Positions 1-11,380 of a DNA stretch of 64,000 nucleotides are shown here, piece after piece (the stretch's first letter is position 1; every line of letters begins with the position of its first letter). The translations under genes and the position numbers were made by a program. The notes beneath the pieces are model-generated. The model saw only the letters and a list, made by a program, of their open reading frames with translations, was not told the origin of the DNA and searched no databases. Source of the DNA: Lantana camara. Its lineage: Eukaryota; Streptophyta; Magnoliopsida; Lamiales; Verbenaceae. Location of the stretch: NCBI GenBank assembly GCA_037501455.1, contig CM074856.1:52419001-52483000 (forward strand). Reading direction: 5' to 3'.

Positions 1-1266
1 TCCAGCAAGCTTTTCCTTCAATCCTTAGGTAAGAGGAAGCGGTTACCGTCAAGGGCTGACCGTCAAGGGAAGAGGAAGTGGTTACCGGACTCCATCCCCA
101 TCTCTGGGAAAGGAAAAGAGGTAGTCGTGGGCCACCGTGGCGAAGGTAGTGACACTTCCTCCTCCGAGGATGAAGACTTTTGGAAGATTGGATGCCGGGG
201 GGACACTCGATACAAGCGGAAAATGAAGGACGACCCAGTCCTCCTGAAGAAGAGTGCAGCCATCACCAACCTGGTTGCAGACATCGTTGGGAGGCTTCAG
301 TTTTCTGGCGATCATGACAAGCTAAACCAGCATGATGCCGCTCGGGTTGCAGATGACGCTTGTCACGCTCTCCTGACGGTAAGTCTTCAGACATCTCCAT
401 GAAGTACCAATCCTTTCCACTTTTATCTCTGAGAATGACCCTCGTTTCTGGCTTTTCAGGAGATAATCCCGAGGTTGAAGAATTTGTAGGGTCGAGCGCA
501 GGCCTACTCTGAGCACAAAGCCAAATACAAGAAATTGCTGCGCATTAGTGACCCCGGCCAACTGCAAGTGGATTACAATGACGTCTGCGCCCAACTTACC
601 GCTTCAAACCTCGAGAAGGACAAGTTGAAAGAGGACTTGAAGCGGTCAGATGAGGCGTACTTAATCCTCGATGAGCACCACAGAAAACTGAAGGAAGAGC
701 GCGACCAGCTGAGGGTCGCCAATGGGGAGCTTGGCGAGCAGTTGGCCGAGAGTATACGGCAGAATGAGGTATCCAAGAAGACTCTCGCTGAGTTGCAGGA
801 CAAAGTGGCTGGCTTGGAGACAAAGGTGGCATGGGAAGCAGTGATTAAATTTGTGCACTCGAAGGCTTTTGTGTTCACAGCCAACCTTCACTGCTTCGAC
901 AATGCCCGGCGGTTCTTCCAGAAAGCTATCGGGCAAATGGTGAAGCTGGGATTGGCTCCTGAGAGCGCTCGGACTGATGAGCGCCTGCGCATAGACTTGG
1001 ACGAGAACTGTGAGCCTATGGTCCGCGAAAGGGATACCTCGGAGGGCTTGGCAGGACGAGAGTATCAGGAACTTATGACGATGCTCCAGGGGGAGTTCAT
1101 GGCGGTCAACCCCATAGATCCCGAGCCCCTTCAGATAGAGGATGAGGGTACCACCATAGACGCTCTGGCCAGCGAGGATCCTGGTGATGCCCGAACTTCT
1201 TACGCTAACGTGCTGGCCCCAGTTCCTATCTCAACTGCCCCTCCTGAACCCGAGAGCCAAGCTTAA
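1..1266 (+). pseudogene. Antisense extra ORF (aORF) of gypsy element A, 5'-truncated by window edge
   Basis: The frame is open from base 1, so the true start lies to the left. Exon 1 ends at 378, followed by a canonical intron 379-459 (donor GTAAGT, acceptor TTTTCAG). Exon 2 continues in frame to the TAA at 1264-1266. One in-frame TAG at 487-489 breaks it. The N-terminal part is acidic and serine-rich (about 145-175). The central part (about 590-830) is rich in K, E, L and Q with heptad-like spacing, suggesting a coiled coil. The C-terminus is acidic and proline-rich. The ORF lies downstream of the pol of element A and on the opposite strand, the position known for extra ORFs of Tat-lineage gypsy elements, often labelled 'putative gypsy-type transposon' (Transposase_28-like). 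That family assignment is from position and general look, not a search. Function is unknown in the family. Confidence 0.65.
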
Positions 1267-2282
1267 TGATTCCCTCTCATTGCTGCTTTAAGATTCTGTC
1301 CGCTTATTTTCCATTTCAATCTATGAACACTTTGTCACTGTATTTGATCTTCCTACTTTCCTCAGTGTATCTGAACTTTCCCTTACTATTTGAATGCTTA
1401 TGTTTGATTATCTTTGTTTCGGATTGTTGAGCACTGTTGTCACTCCATGTTTGATGTTTGTATGCATGTTTTCTTTGATGCTTGAATATTGGTGATGGGA
1501 GTGTATGCGCACGAGGGTGTTTCTTTTGAGGGTACCCTGGCGCACATCACTATGTATTCTAAGTTTAGGACTTGAAAATGTTTGAGAGATGAACTCATGG
1601 GCACGAGGGCATTCTTTACGGGGGTGCCCATGCCGTATTCATAGTGAGGCTCGAATTTGAACTTAGGAACCCCCAGAGGAGTTACCTAAGTATTGGCCTT
1701 AAATAGGTGATGTATACCTCTGATTTGAACGCTCCGGTAGCTTGAGTAAACTCAGAAATCAACTGTAGGATTTGATAAGTATGGAATTAAAACAAGCGCG
1801 GCTGTAATGTTAGCTTCGAACTTAAGCGTCCATGCGAGTATTAGCTCAGAGTTTATTATTTACAAGCGTACTCTTACCTAAGAATGCGAGGGTCATTGGG
1901 GGTTTACGAGCGTGAACTGGAGGGAATGTCCAATTGGCGTAAATTAAGCATTTAGCATCCCACCTTTTCGACATGCTCACTCTCAGGGTTTGCTCGCTTA
2001 TGAGTGTCAGAATATTCAGTGCAGAGTGTTCTCAGTACTCAGATAGCGTTGATTTTGAAGTTAATAGTTTGTTCATTAAGCTATTCGACATGGAGGACGC
2101 TCGACACGGAGTAGGCTTTAGCGCAATCGAGTACTCAAACCTTTAATTAAAGAAAAAGCAAATAATCGACATAATAATCGGTAAAATACTTACTGTCACA
2201 CTTGTAATTAATAATAACTGTTATGCTTTCTGTCAAAAGAAAGTACAAGATGCCATGAGTGGGCAATTACAAAATCTGACGT
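1267..2282. other. Non-coding spacer between aORF and pol of gypsy A
   Basis: This is about 1 kb of intermediate base composition with no credible ORF. It separates two convergent coding regions, so it should hold the 3' ends of both transcripts. Two imperfect copies of a motif around GCACGAGGG occur near 1510 and 1600, each followed by a GGGTACC/GGGTGCC stretch. No LTR boundary is visible inside it. Confidence 0.5.
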
Positions 2283-3140
2283 TCACACGTAGAACCGTCT
2301 AAGGTTACATACATTCCACGGTCTAGGGAGACACTCGCCTTGCAAAGTCTCTAGCAGGTAGGTGTTGTTCGTGCTCACCTGAATGACTTTGAAGGGGCCT
2401 TCCCAATTAGGGTCCAACTTAGCTACGTGCTTGAAAATTTCAACTATTTTGAGGACCAAGTCTCCCAGCTGGAAGGTCCTCTCTTTAACACGCTTGTTAT
2501 ACTGGTGGGCTACGGTCGCCTTATACTTATGGATCCGAGCCCAAGCAGTATTTCTTCTTTCGTCCAGTAGATCTAATTCGAACGTCCGATTATCCTCGTT
2601 GGCTGCAGGCTCAAAGTAGGTAACGCGCGCTGATTCTTGAGCAATTTCCGCGGGTACCATAGCCTCGGAGCCATATACGAGGGAGTAAGGGGTCTCTCCT
2701 GTTGCCGCTCATGGGGTAGTACGGTACGCCCAGAGGGCCCCTTGAAGTTCTTCTGCCCATTCTCCCTTTTTACTTTTGAGCATCGTTTTCAGATGCTGAA
2801 GTATGGTCCGGTTAGTTACCTCAGCTTGACCGTTGACCTGGGGGTGACCCACGGAAGTGAAGTGTTGCTCAATCCCAAGTGCGTAGCACCAATCTCGTGT
2901 GTCAGTGGCGATGAATTGGGAACCGTTATCCGAGATGAGCACCCTCGGGATACCATATCTGCAGATGATGTTCTTCCAAATGAAGTCCCTCACAACTTTG
3001 AACGTTATCTTCGCGACCCCTTCAGCTTCGGCCCATTTGGTGAAATAGTCCACAACGAGGATCACAAATTTCCTTTGTCCGACCGCCATTGGGAGGGGTC
3101 CCACTATGTCAATGCCCCACTGGTCAAAGGACCACAAAAC
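2283..3140 (-). pseudogene. Integrase core and C-terminus of gypsy A (interrupted)
   Basis: The minus-strand reading enters at 3140 with W-S-F-D-Q-W-G-I-D-I-V-G-P-L-P, the start of the integrase catalytic core. It continues through F-T-K-W-A-E-A, DNGSQF and the GHPQVNGQAE motif carrying the later catalytic residues. A frame change near 2660-2709 separates this from the C-terminal part, which has the hallmark K-L-D-P-N-W-E-G-P-F-K-V segment and ends at 2283. The N-terminal zinc-binding part lies on the other side of the copia insertion, at about 7914-8000. A short stretch between the two halves is missing at the copia junction. This integrase inserted retroelement cDNA; it cannot be functional now. 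Confidence 0.85.
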
Positions 3141-3619
3141 TGTTAGGAATAGTGCCCTAGAAAGCCGATTGTATATCCGCTTTGTACTTTTCCTTATTGT
3201 AATCACAGACAATCTTTGAATGAAATAACGAATTGAGGCAACACTTCTTTATATGCTCTTGTTTGGTATGCGTTTACTTTATCTGTGCATGTATGAGAAC
3301 TCCCCTAATCCCGATGACTTTAGGACTCTACCATTTAGGTGAAATGGTTCATGAAACGAGCCCTATATCACATAAGTCATGATTAGTAAAATACTCCAAG
3401 CCGATGAGTCCTACAGACAGTGGGAGTGTCAACCTGACTCCTCTAAGGCTTGCTTGTGGGATCATGCCCTTAAGAAGGACCACCTTGTTTCATGGAGGTG
3501 CAAAGTGTATAGTTGATACGTGCGTGATATATGAGGGTGCTTACTTTAATAAGTAAGTTCACTGAGGTGCCCCGTGTGAGAACATTCCTAAATGGGAAAG
3601 GAAGTTTCTATTTCAGGAA
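3141..3619 (+). repeat. Truncated 5' LTR of copia element
   Basis: It matches the first ~480 bases of the LTR at 22548. It ends after TATTTCAGGAA, where the downstream sequence switches to gag coding sequence. Confidence 0.8.
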
Positions 3620-6600
3620 GAGAACTTATGTTCTCTTCGAAGGGGAGCCTAGTCCCGAAGGGGAGGCTCCCACTCGGGCCGAGCGGGACGCGATTCAGAA
3701 GTGGAAGGATGATAATCTCCAAACCCGTTGCCTTATGTTGGCTAACATGTCTCCGGACTTGCAAAGGCAACATGAGGCCATGGAATTCGCTTGGGAGATT
3801 TACGACCACTTAGAGAAACTTTACCGCCCTCAAGAACGTGTTACAAGGTATAACACTCCAAAGGAATTGTTCCACTTGAGAATGAGGGAAAGTTCAAGTG
3901 TCCATGAATATGGACTCAAGTTTCTTGCCCTTACTGAGAAACTTGCCTCCATGGACATGCCACTGAAAGATGAGCTTTCAGTGGATTTGTTGCTAGCTTC
4001 GCTCCCACCATCATTCAACCCATTTGTCCTTAACTTCAACATGAATCATGCTGGTGCTACTGTAGCTGAGCTGATTAGCCAGCTTGTGACTGCTGAAAGC
4101 ACGATCAAGAAGGACAATAAGGTTTTGATGGTGAATGCTCCATCGTCCTCTTCTGGGCCTTCTAAAGGTAAGGGCAAGAAAGCCCAAAAGAAGAAGAAGA
4201 AACCCCTTAGGCCCACTGGTGACGTTTCGAAGGGGAAGACCCAAAAGAAGAAGCGTGATCAGAAAGAGGATGTTTGCTTCCATTGTGGTAAAGCGAGACA
4301 TTGGAGGAGAAACTGCCCAGAGTACAAGGCTACTCTAAAGAAAGATATCTTTCTCGTTGAAATAAATCTTTCTATTAATTCTAGTTATTGGGTACTTGAT
4401 ACCGGTTGTGGAACTCATATCTGTATTGATGTACAGATGCTAAGTGAAGCCAACAACTCAAAGAAGGAGAATATGTCTTGAAGATCGGTGATGGCTCAAA
4501 CGTTGAAGCTCGAGCTTTAGGCACAATTAGATTAGATTTAGGTAGTTTTGAGTTAGTCTTAAATAAAGTCCTTTATGTACCGAGCATTATTCGTAATGTA
4601 ATTTATGTTCCAATTTTAGATTGTGAAGGTTATGAAACTTATATTAAGAATGGTAATGGACTTTATCTAACTTAGAATATCAATATCATGAATATACAAC
4701 GAGAAACGAAGCGTAAGAGAGATGACAAAGTTTCAGCTCCCTTATGGCACACTAGATTAGGACACATTTCCAAGAACAGAATTAGCAAGATAAAAACTTT
4801 AGGATCATTCTTTGAAAATGATCTTAAGGAGTTAACTTCTTGCGAATCCTGTCTCAAAGGAAAAATGTCCAAAGTCCCTTTTAAAGGAACTGTGGAACAT
4901 GCCATTAAGGTTTTGGATTTGATCCATACTGATGTTTGTGGACCGCTTAGTGTAAGCACAAAAAACAATCATCAGTATTTCATAACCTTTACTAATAACT
5001 TCAATCGGTATGGTTATGTATACTTGATGAAGTATAAATCTGAAGCTTTTGAGAAATTCTTAGAATTTCAAAAGGAGGTTGAGAACCAAACTGGTCACAA
5101 GATCAAAGCACTTTGATCTGATCGAGGAGGTAAGTATCTTAGTGAAGAATTCCTTAATCATCTCAAAGATAATGGGATTGTCTCTCAGTGGACTCCTCCG
5201 GGAACTCCGCAGCTTAATGGAGTTTCTGAGAGAAGGAATCGAACCGTACTTGATATGGTTCGTTCCATGATGAGTTTCACTGACTTACCACCTTCTTTCT
5301 GGGGTTATGCCCTAGAAAGTGCAGCAAAGATTTTGAATCTAGTTCCCTCTAAGTCAGTCCCTAAAACGCCCTATGAAATGTGGCATGGTAAAATCCCTAG
5401 CTATTCTTACTTAAGAATTCGGGGTTGTCCTGCTTACGTGAAGAGGACAGTGGGAGATAAGTTAGAATCTCGTTCTAACTTATGCTACTTTGTAGGTTAT
5501 CCTAAGGAATCCATAGGATACTACTTCTATGATCAATCTGAGCAAAAGGTGTTTGTTTCCAGAAATGCCACTTTTCTTGAGGAACCGTTCCTTAAAGAAA
5601 AGAAAGGCAAGATGATAGAATTAGAAGAAGTACAAAGTGATCCCACACCACCCACTGAAGAAACGTACCCTTCTGATCAACCACAACCAATCACGAATTT
5701 CGATACACATGAAAATCCTCCTCTAAGGCGTTCTGAATGCACTCCTAGACAACCGGAGAGATGGTATGGATTCTTCTATGAAATCTCTCAAAAGGATAAT
5801 GATCCTTTAACATATGAGAAGGCACTTTCAGATTCTGACTCTGAACAGTGGATAGAAGCCATGAAATCCGAAATGGACTCCATGAACTCCAACCAAGTTT
5901 GGACCTTGGTAGATTTGCCTGATGGGGTCAAACCCATAGGTTGCAAATGGATCTTTAAGAGAAAGCTTGGAATTGATGGAAGCATTGCAGCCTACAAAGC
6001 AAGACTGGTTGCAAAAGGATTCACTCAAAGACCCGACGTGGACTTTGATGAAATTTTTTCGCCAGTTACAATGCAAAAGTCTATTCGGATCATGCTTGCC
6101 ATTGCTGCGTATTATGACTACAAGATATGGCAAATGGATGTGAAAACTGCCTTTCTCAATGGTGACATTGATAAAGACATTTATATGGAGCAACCCATGG
6201 GTTTCACATTCAGTGGGAGTGAGCAAAAGGTTTGCAAACTCCAAAGATCAATCTATAGATTGAAACAGGCTTCTAGGAATTGGAACATTCGATTTGATGA
6301 ATCAGTCAAAGCGTTTGGCTTCATTCAATTTTCGAATGAATCCTGTGTGTATAGAAAGGAATTAGAGACCTCAGTGCAATTCTTAGTGCTTTATGTCGAT
6401 GACATCCTTCTTATTGGGAATTCGAAGGATGACATGAAAGTAACTAAGTTATGGTTATCGAACCAATTCGAGATGAAAGATCTTGGTGATACGTCTTATA
6501 TCCTTGGAATTAAAATCTATAGAGATAGATCTAGAAGGTTAATAGGACTATCACAGTCGATGTACATTGACAAAGTATTGAAGAGATTCAATATAGAGTC

Positions 6601-7381
6601 AGCAAAGGTTAAGAACCTTCCTATGAGTGTAGGAACATATCTTTCAAAGAAGATGTGTCCTAAGACTAACCTTGAGAAGGAAAGAATGACTCATACACCT
6701 TATGCATCAGCAATAGGTAGCATAATGTATGCAAAGTTATGTACTCGACCGGATGTGGCTTATGCACTTAGTGTAACAAGTCGTTTCCAATCTGACCCTG
6801 GAGATGGTCAATGGGCTGCCGTGAAGAATATTCTTAAGTACTTGAAAAGTACTAAAGATTTATTCTTAGTTTACGGAGGTCAGAAAGATCTTACTGTCGA
6901 AGGATACTACGATGCAAGCTTTGCATCTGACTTAGATGATTTTAAGTCAATGTCAGGATACATTTACTGCCTAAACGGCGGAGCAGTGAGTTGGAAGAGT
7001 TCCAAGCAAACAACCACTACAGATTCGACCACTGAGGCCGAATACTTAGCTGCAAATGATGCAGCTAAGGAAGGTGTTTGGATTAGAAACTTCATTCAAG
7101 AGTTGAATGTTGTTCCTAGCATGAAAGACCCCATTACTGTGTTTTGTGACAACACTGGGGCGTTTGCTCAAGCAAGAGAACCAAGATCTCACTAACGGAC
7201 CAAACACATTATAAGGAAGTATCACCTAATCCGTGATATTATCAAAAGAGGAGATGTGCAAATTGAGAGGGTCACATCAGCAGAGAACGTGGCAGATCCA
7301 CTTACTAAACCCCTTAGTCGAGAAGATCTCCAAGGTCATCTTCAGAAGATGGAACTTAGAGTAGCTTTAGAATGGCTTTGA
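3620..7381 (+). pseudogene. Copia gag-pol, frameshifted
   Basis: Gag enters at about 3620 without its own start and runs to 4481. It carries a zinc knuckle C-F-H-C-G-K-A-R-H-W-R-R-N-C (about 4279-4320), where the usual G before H is R, then the protease site D-T-G-C-G-T-H. Frames then change near 4478 and 4675-4688. The GAG-pre-integrase L-W-H-T-R-L-G-H-I and integrase H-T-D-V-C-G-P lie in 4688-5116. There is a further break around 5080-5255. The longest open part (5255-7195) holds the integrase end, the reverse transcriptase with L-Y-V-D-D-I-L-L (about 6390) and RNase H. A stop at 7193-7195 and a frame change precede the conserved C-terminus (A-D-P-L-T-K-P), ending at 7381. Integrase before RT defines copia. 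At least four lesions make it non-functional. Confidence 0.85.
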
Positions 7382-7386
7382 CGGGC

Positions 7387-7397
7387 AAGTGGGAGAT
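7387..7397 (+). promoter_or_regulatory. Polypurine tract of copia element
   Basis: AAGTGGGAGAT lies directly before the second LTR copy at 7398. This is where plus-strand DNA synthesis is primed in copia elements. Confidence 0.75.
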
Positions 7398-7913
7398 TGT
7401 TAGGAATAGTGCCCTAGAAAGCCGATTGTATATCCGCTTTATGCTTTTCCTTATTGTAATCACAAACAATCTTTGAATGAAATAACGAATTGAGGCAACA
7501 CTTCTTTATATGCTCTTGTTTGGTATGCGTTTACTTTATCTGTGCATGTATGAGAACTCCCCTAATCCTGATGACTTTAGGACTCTACCATTTAGGTGAA
7601 ATGGTTCATGAAACGAGCCCTATATCACATAAGTCATGATTAATAAAATACTCCAAGCCGATGAGTCCTACAGACAGTGTGAGTGTCAACCTGGCTCCTC
7701 TAAGGCTTGCTTGTGGGATCATGCCCTTAAGAAGGACCACCTTGTTTCATGGAGGTGCAAAGTGTATAGTTCATACATGCGTGATACATGAGGGTGCTTA
7801 CTTTAATAAGTTCACTGAGGTGCCCCGTGTGAGAACATTCCTAAATGGGAAAGGAAGTTTCTATTTCAGGAAATAGAAACTTCCAGATTAGGAAATATCT
7901 CACGAGTCATTGA
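7398..7913 (+). repeat. Truncated 3' LTR of copia element
   Basis: It matches the first ~515 bases of the LTR at 22548, then breaks after CGAGTCATTGA into gypsy A sequence. It differs from the first copy by scattered substitutions and a 4-bp gap (TAAG near 7811). Confidence 0.8.
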
Positions 7914-9182
7914 GGGGGTGTTGGAGTGAAACTGGCATTTAGGACACCTTTTGGAATAGTTGATGGCATCATGCAGTAACGAGGGCCAATAGAACCCGCT
8001 TCTCAAAACTTTCTTAGCTAGAATTCGACCGCCAGAATGGTTCCCACAACTCCCATTGTGCACATGCTCTAACACTTCTTTAGCCTGCGAGGGTCTCAAG
8101 CATCTTAAAGGTAGACCCTGGAAAGACCGTTTAAATAGCCGCCCGTCGCTGTCAAGAAAGAAGCGAGGGGCCTTACTCCTAACCTTCCGTGCTTCCACTT
8201 TATCGCTCGGGCAGGTTCCATCCCTTAGAAACCTAATGATGTCATCGAGCCAACAAGGTTCGGAGGGATCAATCACATTCACCCCACCCAAGAGTCCCGC
8301 TTCGCAAATCAGCGGCTTCTCCGTTCTAAGGAATTTGACTGACCGCTCGCAGGAATCTTCCAGAGCGGATGTAAACTTAGAAAGAGCGTCCACACGCTCG
8401 TTTTCTGTTCTTGGGATCTGCAACAAGTGGAACTCCTTGAATTTGGCGAGCGCTAAGGCGTTTTCTGTTCTTGGGATCTGCAACAAGTGGAACTCCTTGA
8501 ATTTGGAGATCACTTCCTTAGCGCTCGCCAAATATTGTACCATAGTGGCTTCTCGAGCCTCATAAGTGCCGTCAATTTGGCTTCCGATCAGCTGGGAGTC
8601 AACATATGCAGTGACCCGAGCGACACCATTTTGGAGGGCTATCATAAGCCCCTGGATTAGAGCCTTGTATTCTGCCTCGTTATTGGTGACCGAAAACGCC
8701 AGTTTGATAGCGTAATCAACTTCTACACCGTGAGGGTCTCTTAGGGTCACCCCGGCTCCCCCCCTTGTGAGGTCGAGGAGCCATCTGTGTGCAGAAGCCA
8801 CAGTCCCTCTTCCAATGAGGGCATAGCGTCTAGATTGAAGCGCTCCACCAGTAAATCTGCCAATACCTGAGCCTGTATCGCTGTGCGAGGCTCGAAAGTG
8901 ATGTCGAATTGACTGAGTTCAATTGACCATTTAATTAACCTTTCCTGAGATGTCTGGCTTTGCGAGTACCTGTTTGAGGGGTTAGTCTGTGAGCACTGTG
9001 ATAGAATGAGCTTGGAAATAAGGCCTTAGCCTCCGTGAGGCGTTAACGAGCGCAAATGCAAACTTCTTTATCTCCATATATCTTTTCTCCGCTCCTTGCA
9101 AAGTTTTGCTTAAATAATATACCGGCATATGTTTACGCTCGCGTACCGTCACGAGGACGGCACTCGTAGCTTCTGAGGATAC
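7914..9182 (-). pseudogene. RNase H and integrase N-terminus of gypsy A
   Basis: Minus-strand reading from 9182 gives the end of reverse transcriptase and a broken RNase H stretch (frame changes and stops between 8801 and 9182), then a frame open from 8801. That frame contains the second RNase H-like fold seen in Tat elements (N-N-E-A-E-Y-K-A-L near 8690) and a linker. It ends with the integrase zinc-binding motif: H-N-G-S-C-G-N-H-S-G-G followed by C-P-K-C-Q-F-H near 7940. A 60-bp in-frame tandem duplication lies at 8401-8520. The integrase continues at 3140 beyond the copia insertion. Confidence 0.8.
8401..8520 (-). repeat. 60-bp in-frame tandem duplication in gypsy A pol
   Basis: Bases 8401-8460 and 8461-8520 match for about the first 48 bases, then diverge. 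In the encoded protein a 15-residue block (F-K-E-F-H-L-L-Q-I-P-R-T-E-N, preceded by K) occurs twice, 20 residues apart. The reading frame is kept. Confidence 0.85.
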
Positions 9183-9959
9183 TCAGAGGTAAACGAACAG
9201 GTTTTCCCCTAGGTTGGGCTTGGTTAGTAATGGTGCGCTCGCGAGGTATTGCTTCATGTCCTGTAACGCCTTCTCGCATTCCTCGCTCCAGGAGAAGTTG
9301 CGAGCGTTGCGCAAAATTTTGAAGAAAGGTAAATTCCTGTCCGCCGAGCGAGAGATGAACCTGTTTAATAAAATGATCTTTCCCACCAGTACTTGAACCT
9401 CTCTCACATTCCGAGGGGAAGGAATATCCAGGATTGCTTTAATCGTCTCTGGGTTAGCCTCTATGCCTCGTTGACTGACCATGTAACCTAAGAATTTACC
9501 TCCACGAACGCCAAACGTACACTTGGAAGGGTTTAGCTTCATTCCATAGTGACGTAGGACGCTGAACGTTCGCTTGAGATCCTCCAGATGGGAATGTTGA
9601 TGCTCGATCTTGACGATCATATCATCGACATAGACCTCCATGGACTTTTCAATTTCGCGCTCAAATATCCTGTTGACAAGACGTTGATATGTCGCCCCTG
9701 CATTTTTGAGCCCGAAGGGCATAACCTTGAAGTAGTAAACACCCACATGGACCACGAATGAAGTTTTAGGGCGATCCTCGGGCGCCATGAAGATCTGATA
9801 ATACCCTTGGAAGGCGTCCATCATACTCATAAGCTCACAGCCAGCCGTTGAATCCACTAATTGATCGATTCTCGGGAGTGGGTATGGGTCCTTTGGGCAC
9901 GCCTTATTAAGGTCTGTGAAGTCATTGCACATGCGCCATTTATTAGCACTCTTGGGCAC
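9183..9959 (-). pseudogene. Reverse transcriptase of gypsy A
   Basis: A continuous 258-residue stretch begins within the fingers domain: W-R-M-C-N-D-F-T-D-L-N-K-A-C-P. It carries P-L-P-R-I-D-Q-L-V-D, the palm motif S-M-M-D-A-F-Q-G-Y-Y-Q-I and the catalytic Y-V-D-D, and runs through K-C-T-F-G-V-R-G-G-K-F-L-G-Y-M to the connection region. The enzyme copies element RNA to DNA in the particle. The N-terminal part is in another frame above 9959, so the polyprotein is broken. Confidence 0.85.
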
Positions 9960-11380
9960 TAGAACAACGTTACAGAGCCACTCCGGGTATAAAATCTCCT
10001 CAATGTACTGAGCGTCAAGGAGTTTATTGACTTCTTCTTCGATGACTTGCCTCCTGAAACCGTGAACGTCCCTCTTCTTTTACTTGATGGGCTTAAGGCT
10101 GGGTCCACATTGAGTCTGTGAACTATGACACTCGGATCTATTCCAGTGAGATCGGAGGCCTTCCAGGCGAATACGTCGACGTTTTCCCGAAGAAAATCGA
10201 TCATCATGATCTGGGAGGGACCGTCGAGGTTTGAGCCAATCTGGGTAGTTTTGTCTGGATTCCCAGGTTTCAACTCAATGGTCAAGAATTTTTCGACGGG
10301 CTCAATGCGCATTTCCGGCCGTGGAGCCTCGAGCGTTCGCTTCTTCCCAATAAGTTTACCATTACTCTCATTCGAGGGCCCATCACCCTCGCTCTCGGAG
10401 GACGATCCTTCGACGGCCCCAGGTGGGCCATCCTCGACATGTTGTGCCCCGCTCGGGACCTTCTTTTTGTTTTTCTTCTTGTAAAGTTTGGCCCTCTTAC
10501 GCTCGGGGCCATCTTCATCCAATTTGGGGAAATCAACCGACTTTTTAGTGGAGCCGGCCTGAATGGTTTGCTTGGGCTTGTGGCTTCGAAGGGAAAGGAT
10601 GTAGCACTCCCGAGCCTCTTTAACGTTGCAAAGAACTTCGCCCGTTCCCTCGGGGGTGGGGAACTTGACTTTCTGATGATATATCGAAATTACTGCTTTA
10701 AAATCCACGAGCGCCGGGCGTCCGATGATGATGTTGTACTGGAGGTCCACTTCGACCACTGTGTAAAGAACGCTCAAAGTCTTTCGCTGTGGGGCGCGAC
10801 CAAAAGAGGTGGCCAAGCGAATTTATCCACGGGGGACAATCTCGGAACCCCCAAAGCCGACGAGGGCTGTTCTGAGGGGTTCGAGGGGAACGTTTGTTAT
10901 ATCCATTTTTTGGAATGTAGAGTAAGGGAGAACGTTCACAGAGCTTCTACTATCAATTAGAACCCTCTTTACAACATGGTTATGAACGTCTAAGCTAACC
11001 ACCATGGGACAGTCAGAGGTTTCACCAACCCCATGGGGTGTTACAATGTGTTCCAAGTCTTGCTCTATAAACCTTACAATGTCATTCTCTCTTGAGCGTG
11101 AAGGGCCGTCAATGGAGAGTACAGGCTTGGGCTGGGAAGACCTCTGGTCGTAGCTTCGAACATGGCGGCGTCGGGAGGAGTTGGAGTCACCTCCTGAGGG
11201 TCGACCGGTGATCATGTGGATGACCACGAACGGATGGTTCTCCATATTGGCATCCTTCCCTTTGTCGCGGTCGCTCGTTTCAGTGTGATGGTGGCGGGGA
11301 CTCCGTGAGCGTGATCGGCTCCTTCCTCTTGCACGCGCTCGCTCAACGCAATATTCATCGTACTTCTCTAATACCTTCAC
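9960..11380 (-). pseudogene. Protease region and gag-pol linker of gypsy A
   Basis: Reading down from 11380: an arginine/serine-rich stretch (R-S-R-S-R-S-R-S-P, about 11310), then the retropepsin-like domain with S-D-C-P-M-V-V-S-L-D-V and V-L-I-D-S-R-S-S-V-N-V-L. The usual third active-site residue G (D-S/T-G) is R here. The second half follows in another frame below 10816: Y-N-I-I-I-G-R-P-A-L, A-V-I-S-I-Y-H-Q, K-F-P-T-P-E-G. A charged linker (10500-10280) and the start of RT (F-A-W-K-A-S-D-L-T-G-I-D, about 10150) complete it. The frameshift at 10816-10823 and the altered active site indicate loss of function. Confidence 0.75.

Larger units (their letters stand above)
3141..7913 (+). mobile_element. 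Ty1/copia element inserted in gypsy A integrase, truncated
   Basis: Two direct copies of a sequence starting TGTTAGGAATAG (3141 and 7398) flank a plus-strand copia gag-pol. The same LTR occurs complete (about 1.9 kb) at 22548 and 26013. Here both copies are cut short: the first stops near 3619 and joins mid-gag, and the second stops near 7913 and joins gypsy sequence. The primer-binding site and gag start are therefore missing, and no target-site duplication can be matched. The left flank is ACAAAAC. The element is dead but is a candidate relative of the autonomous partner of the LARD at 22548. Confidence 0.85.
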
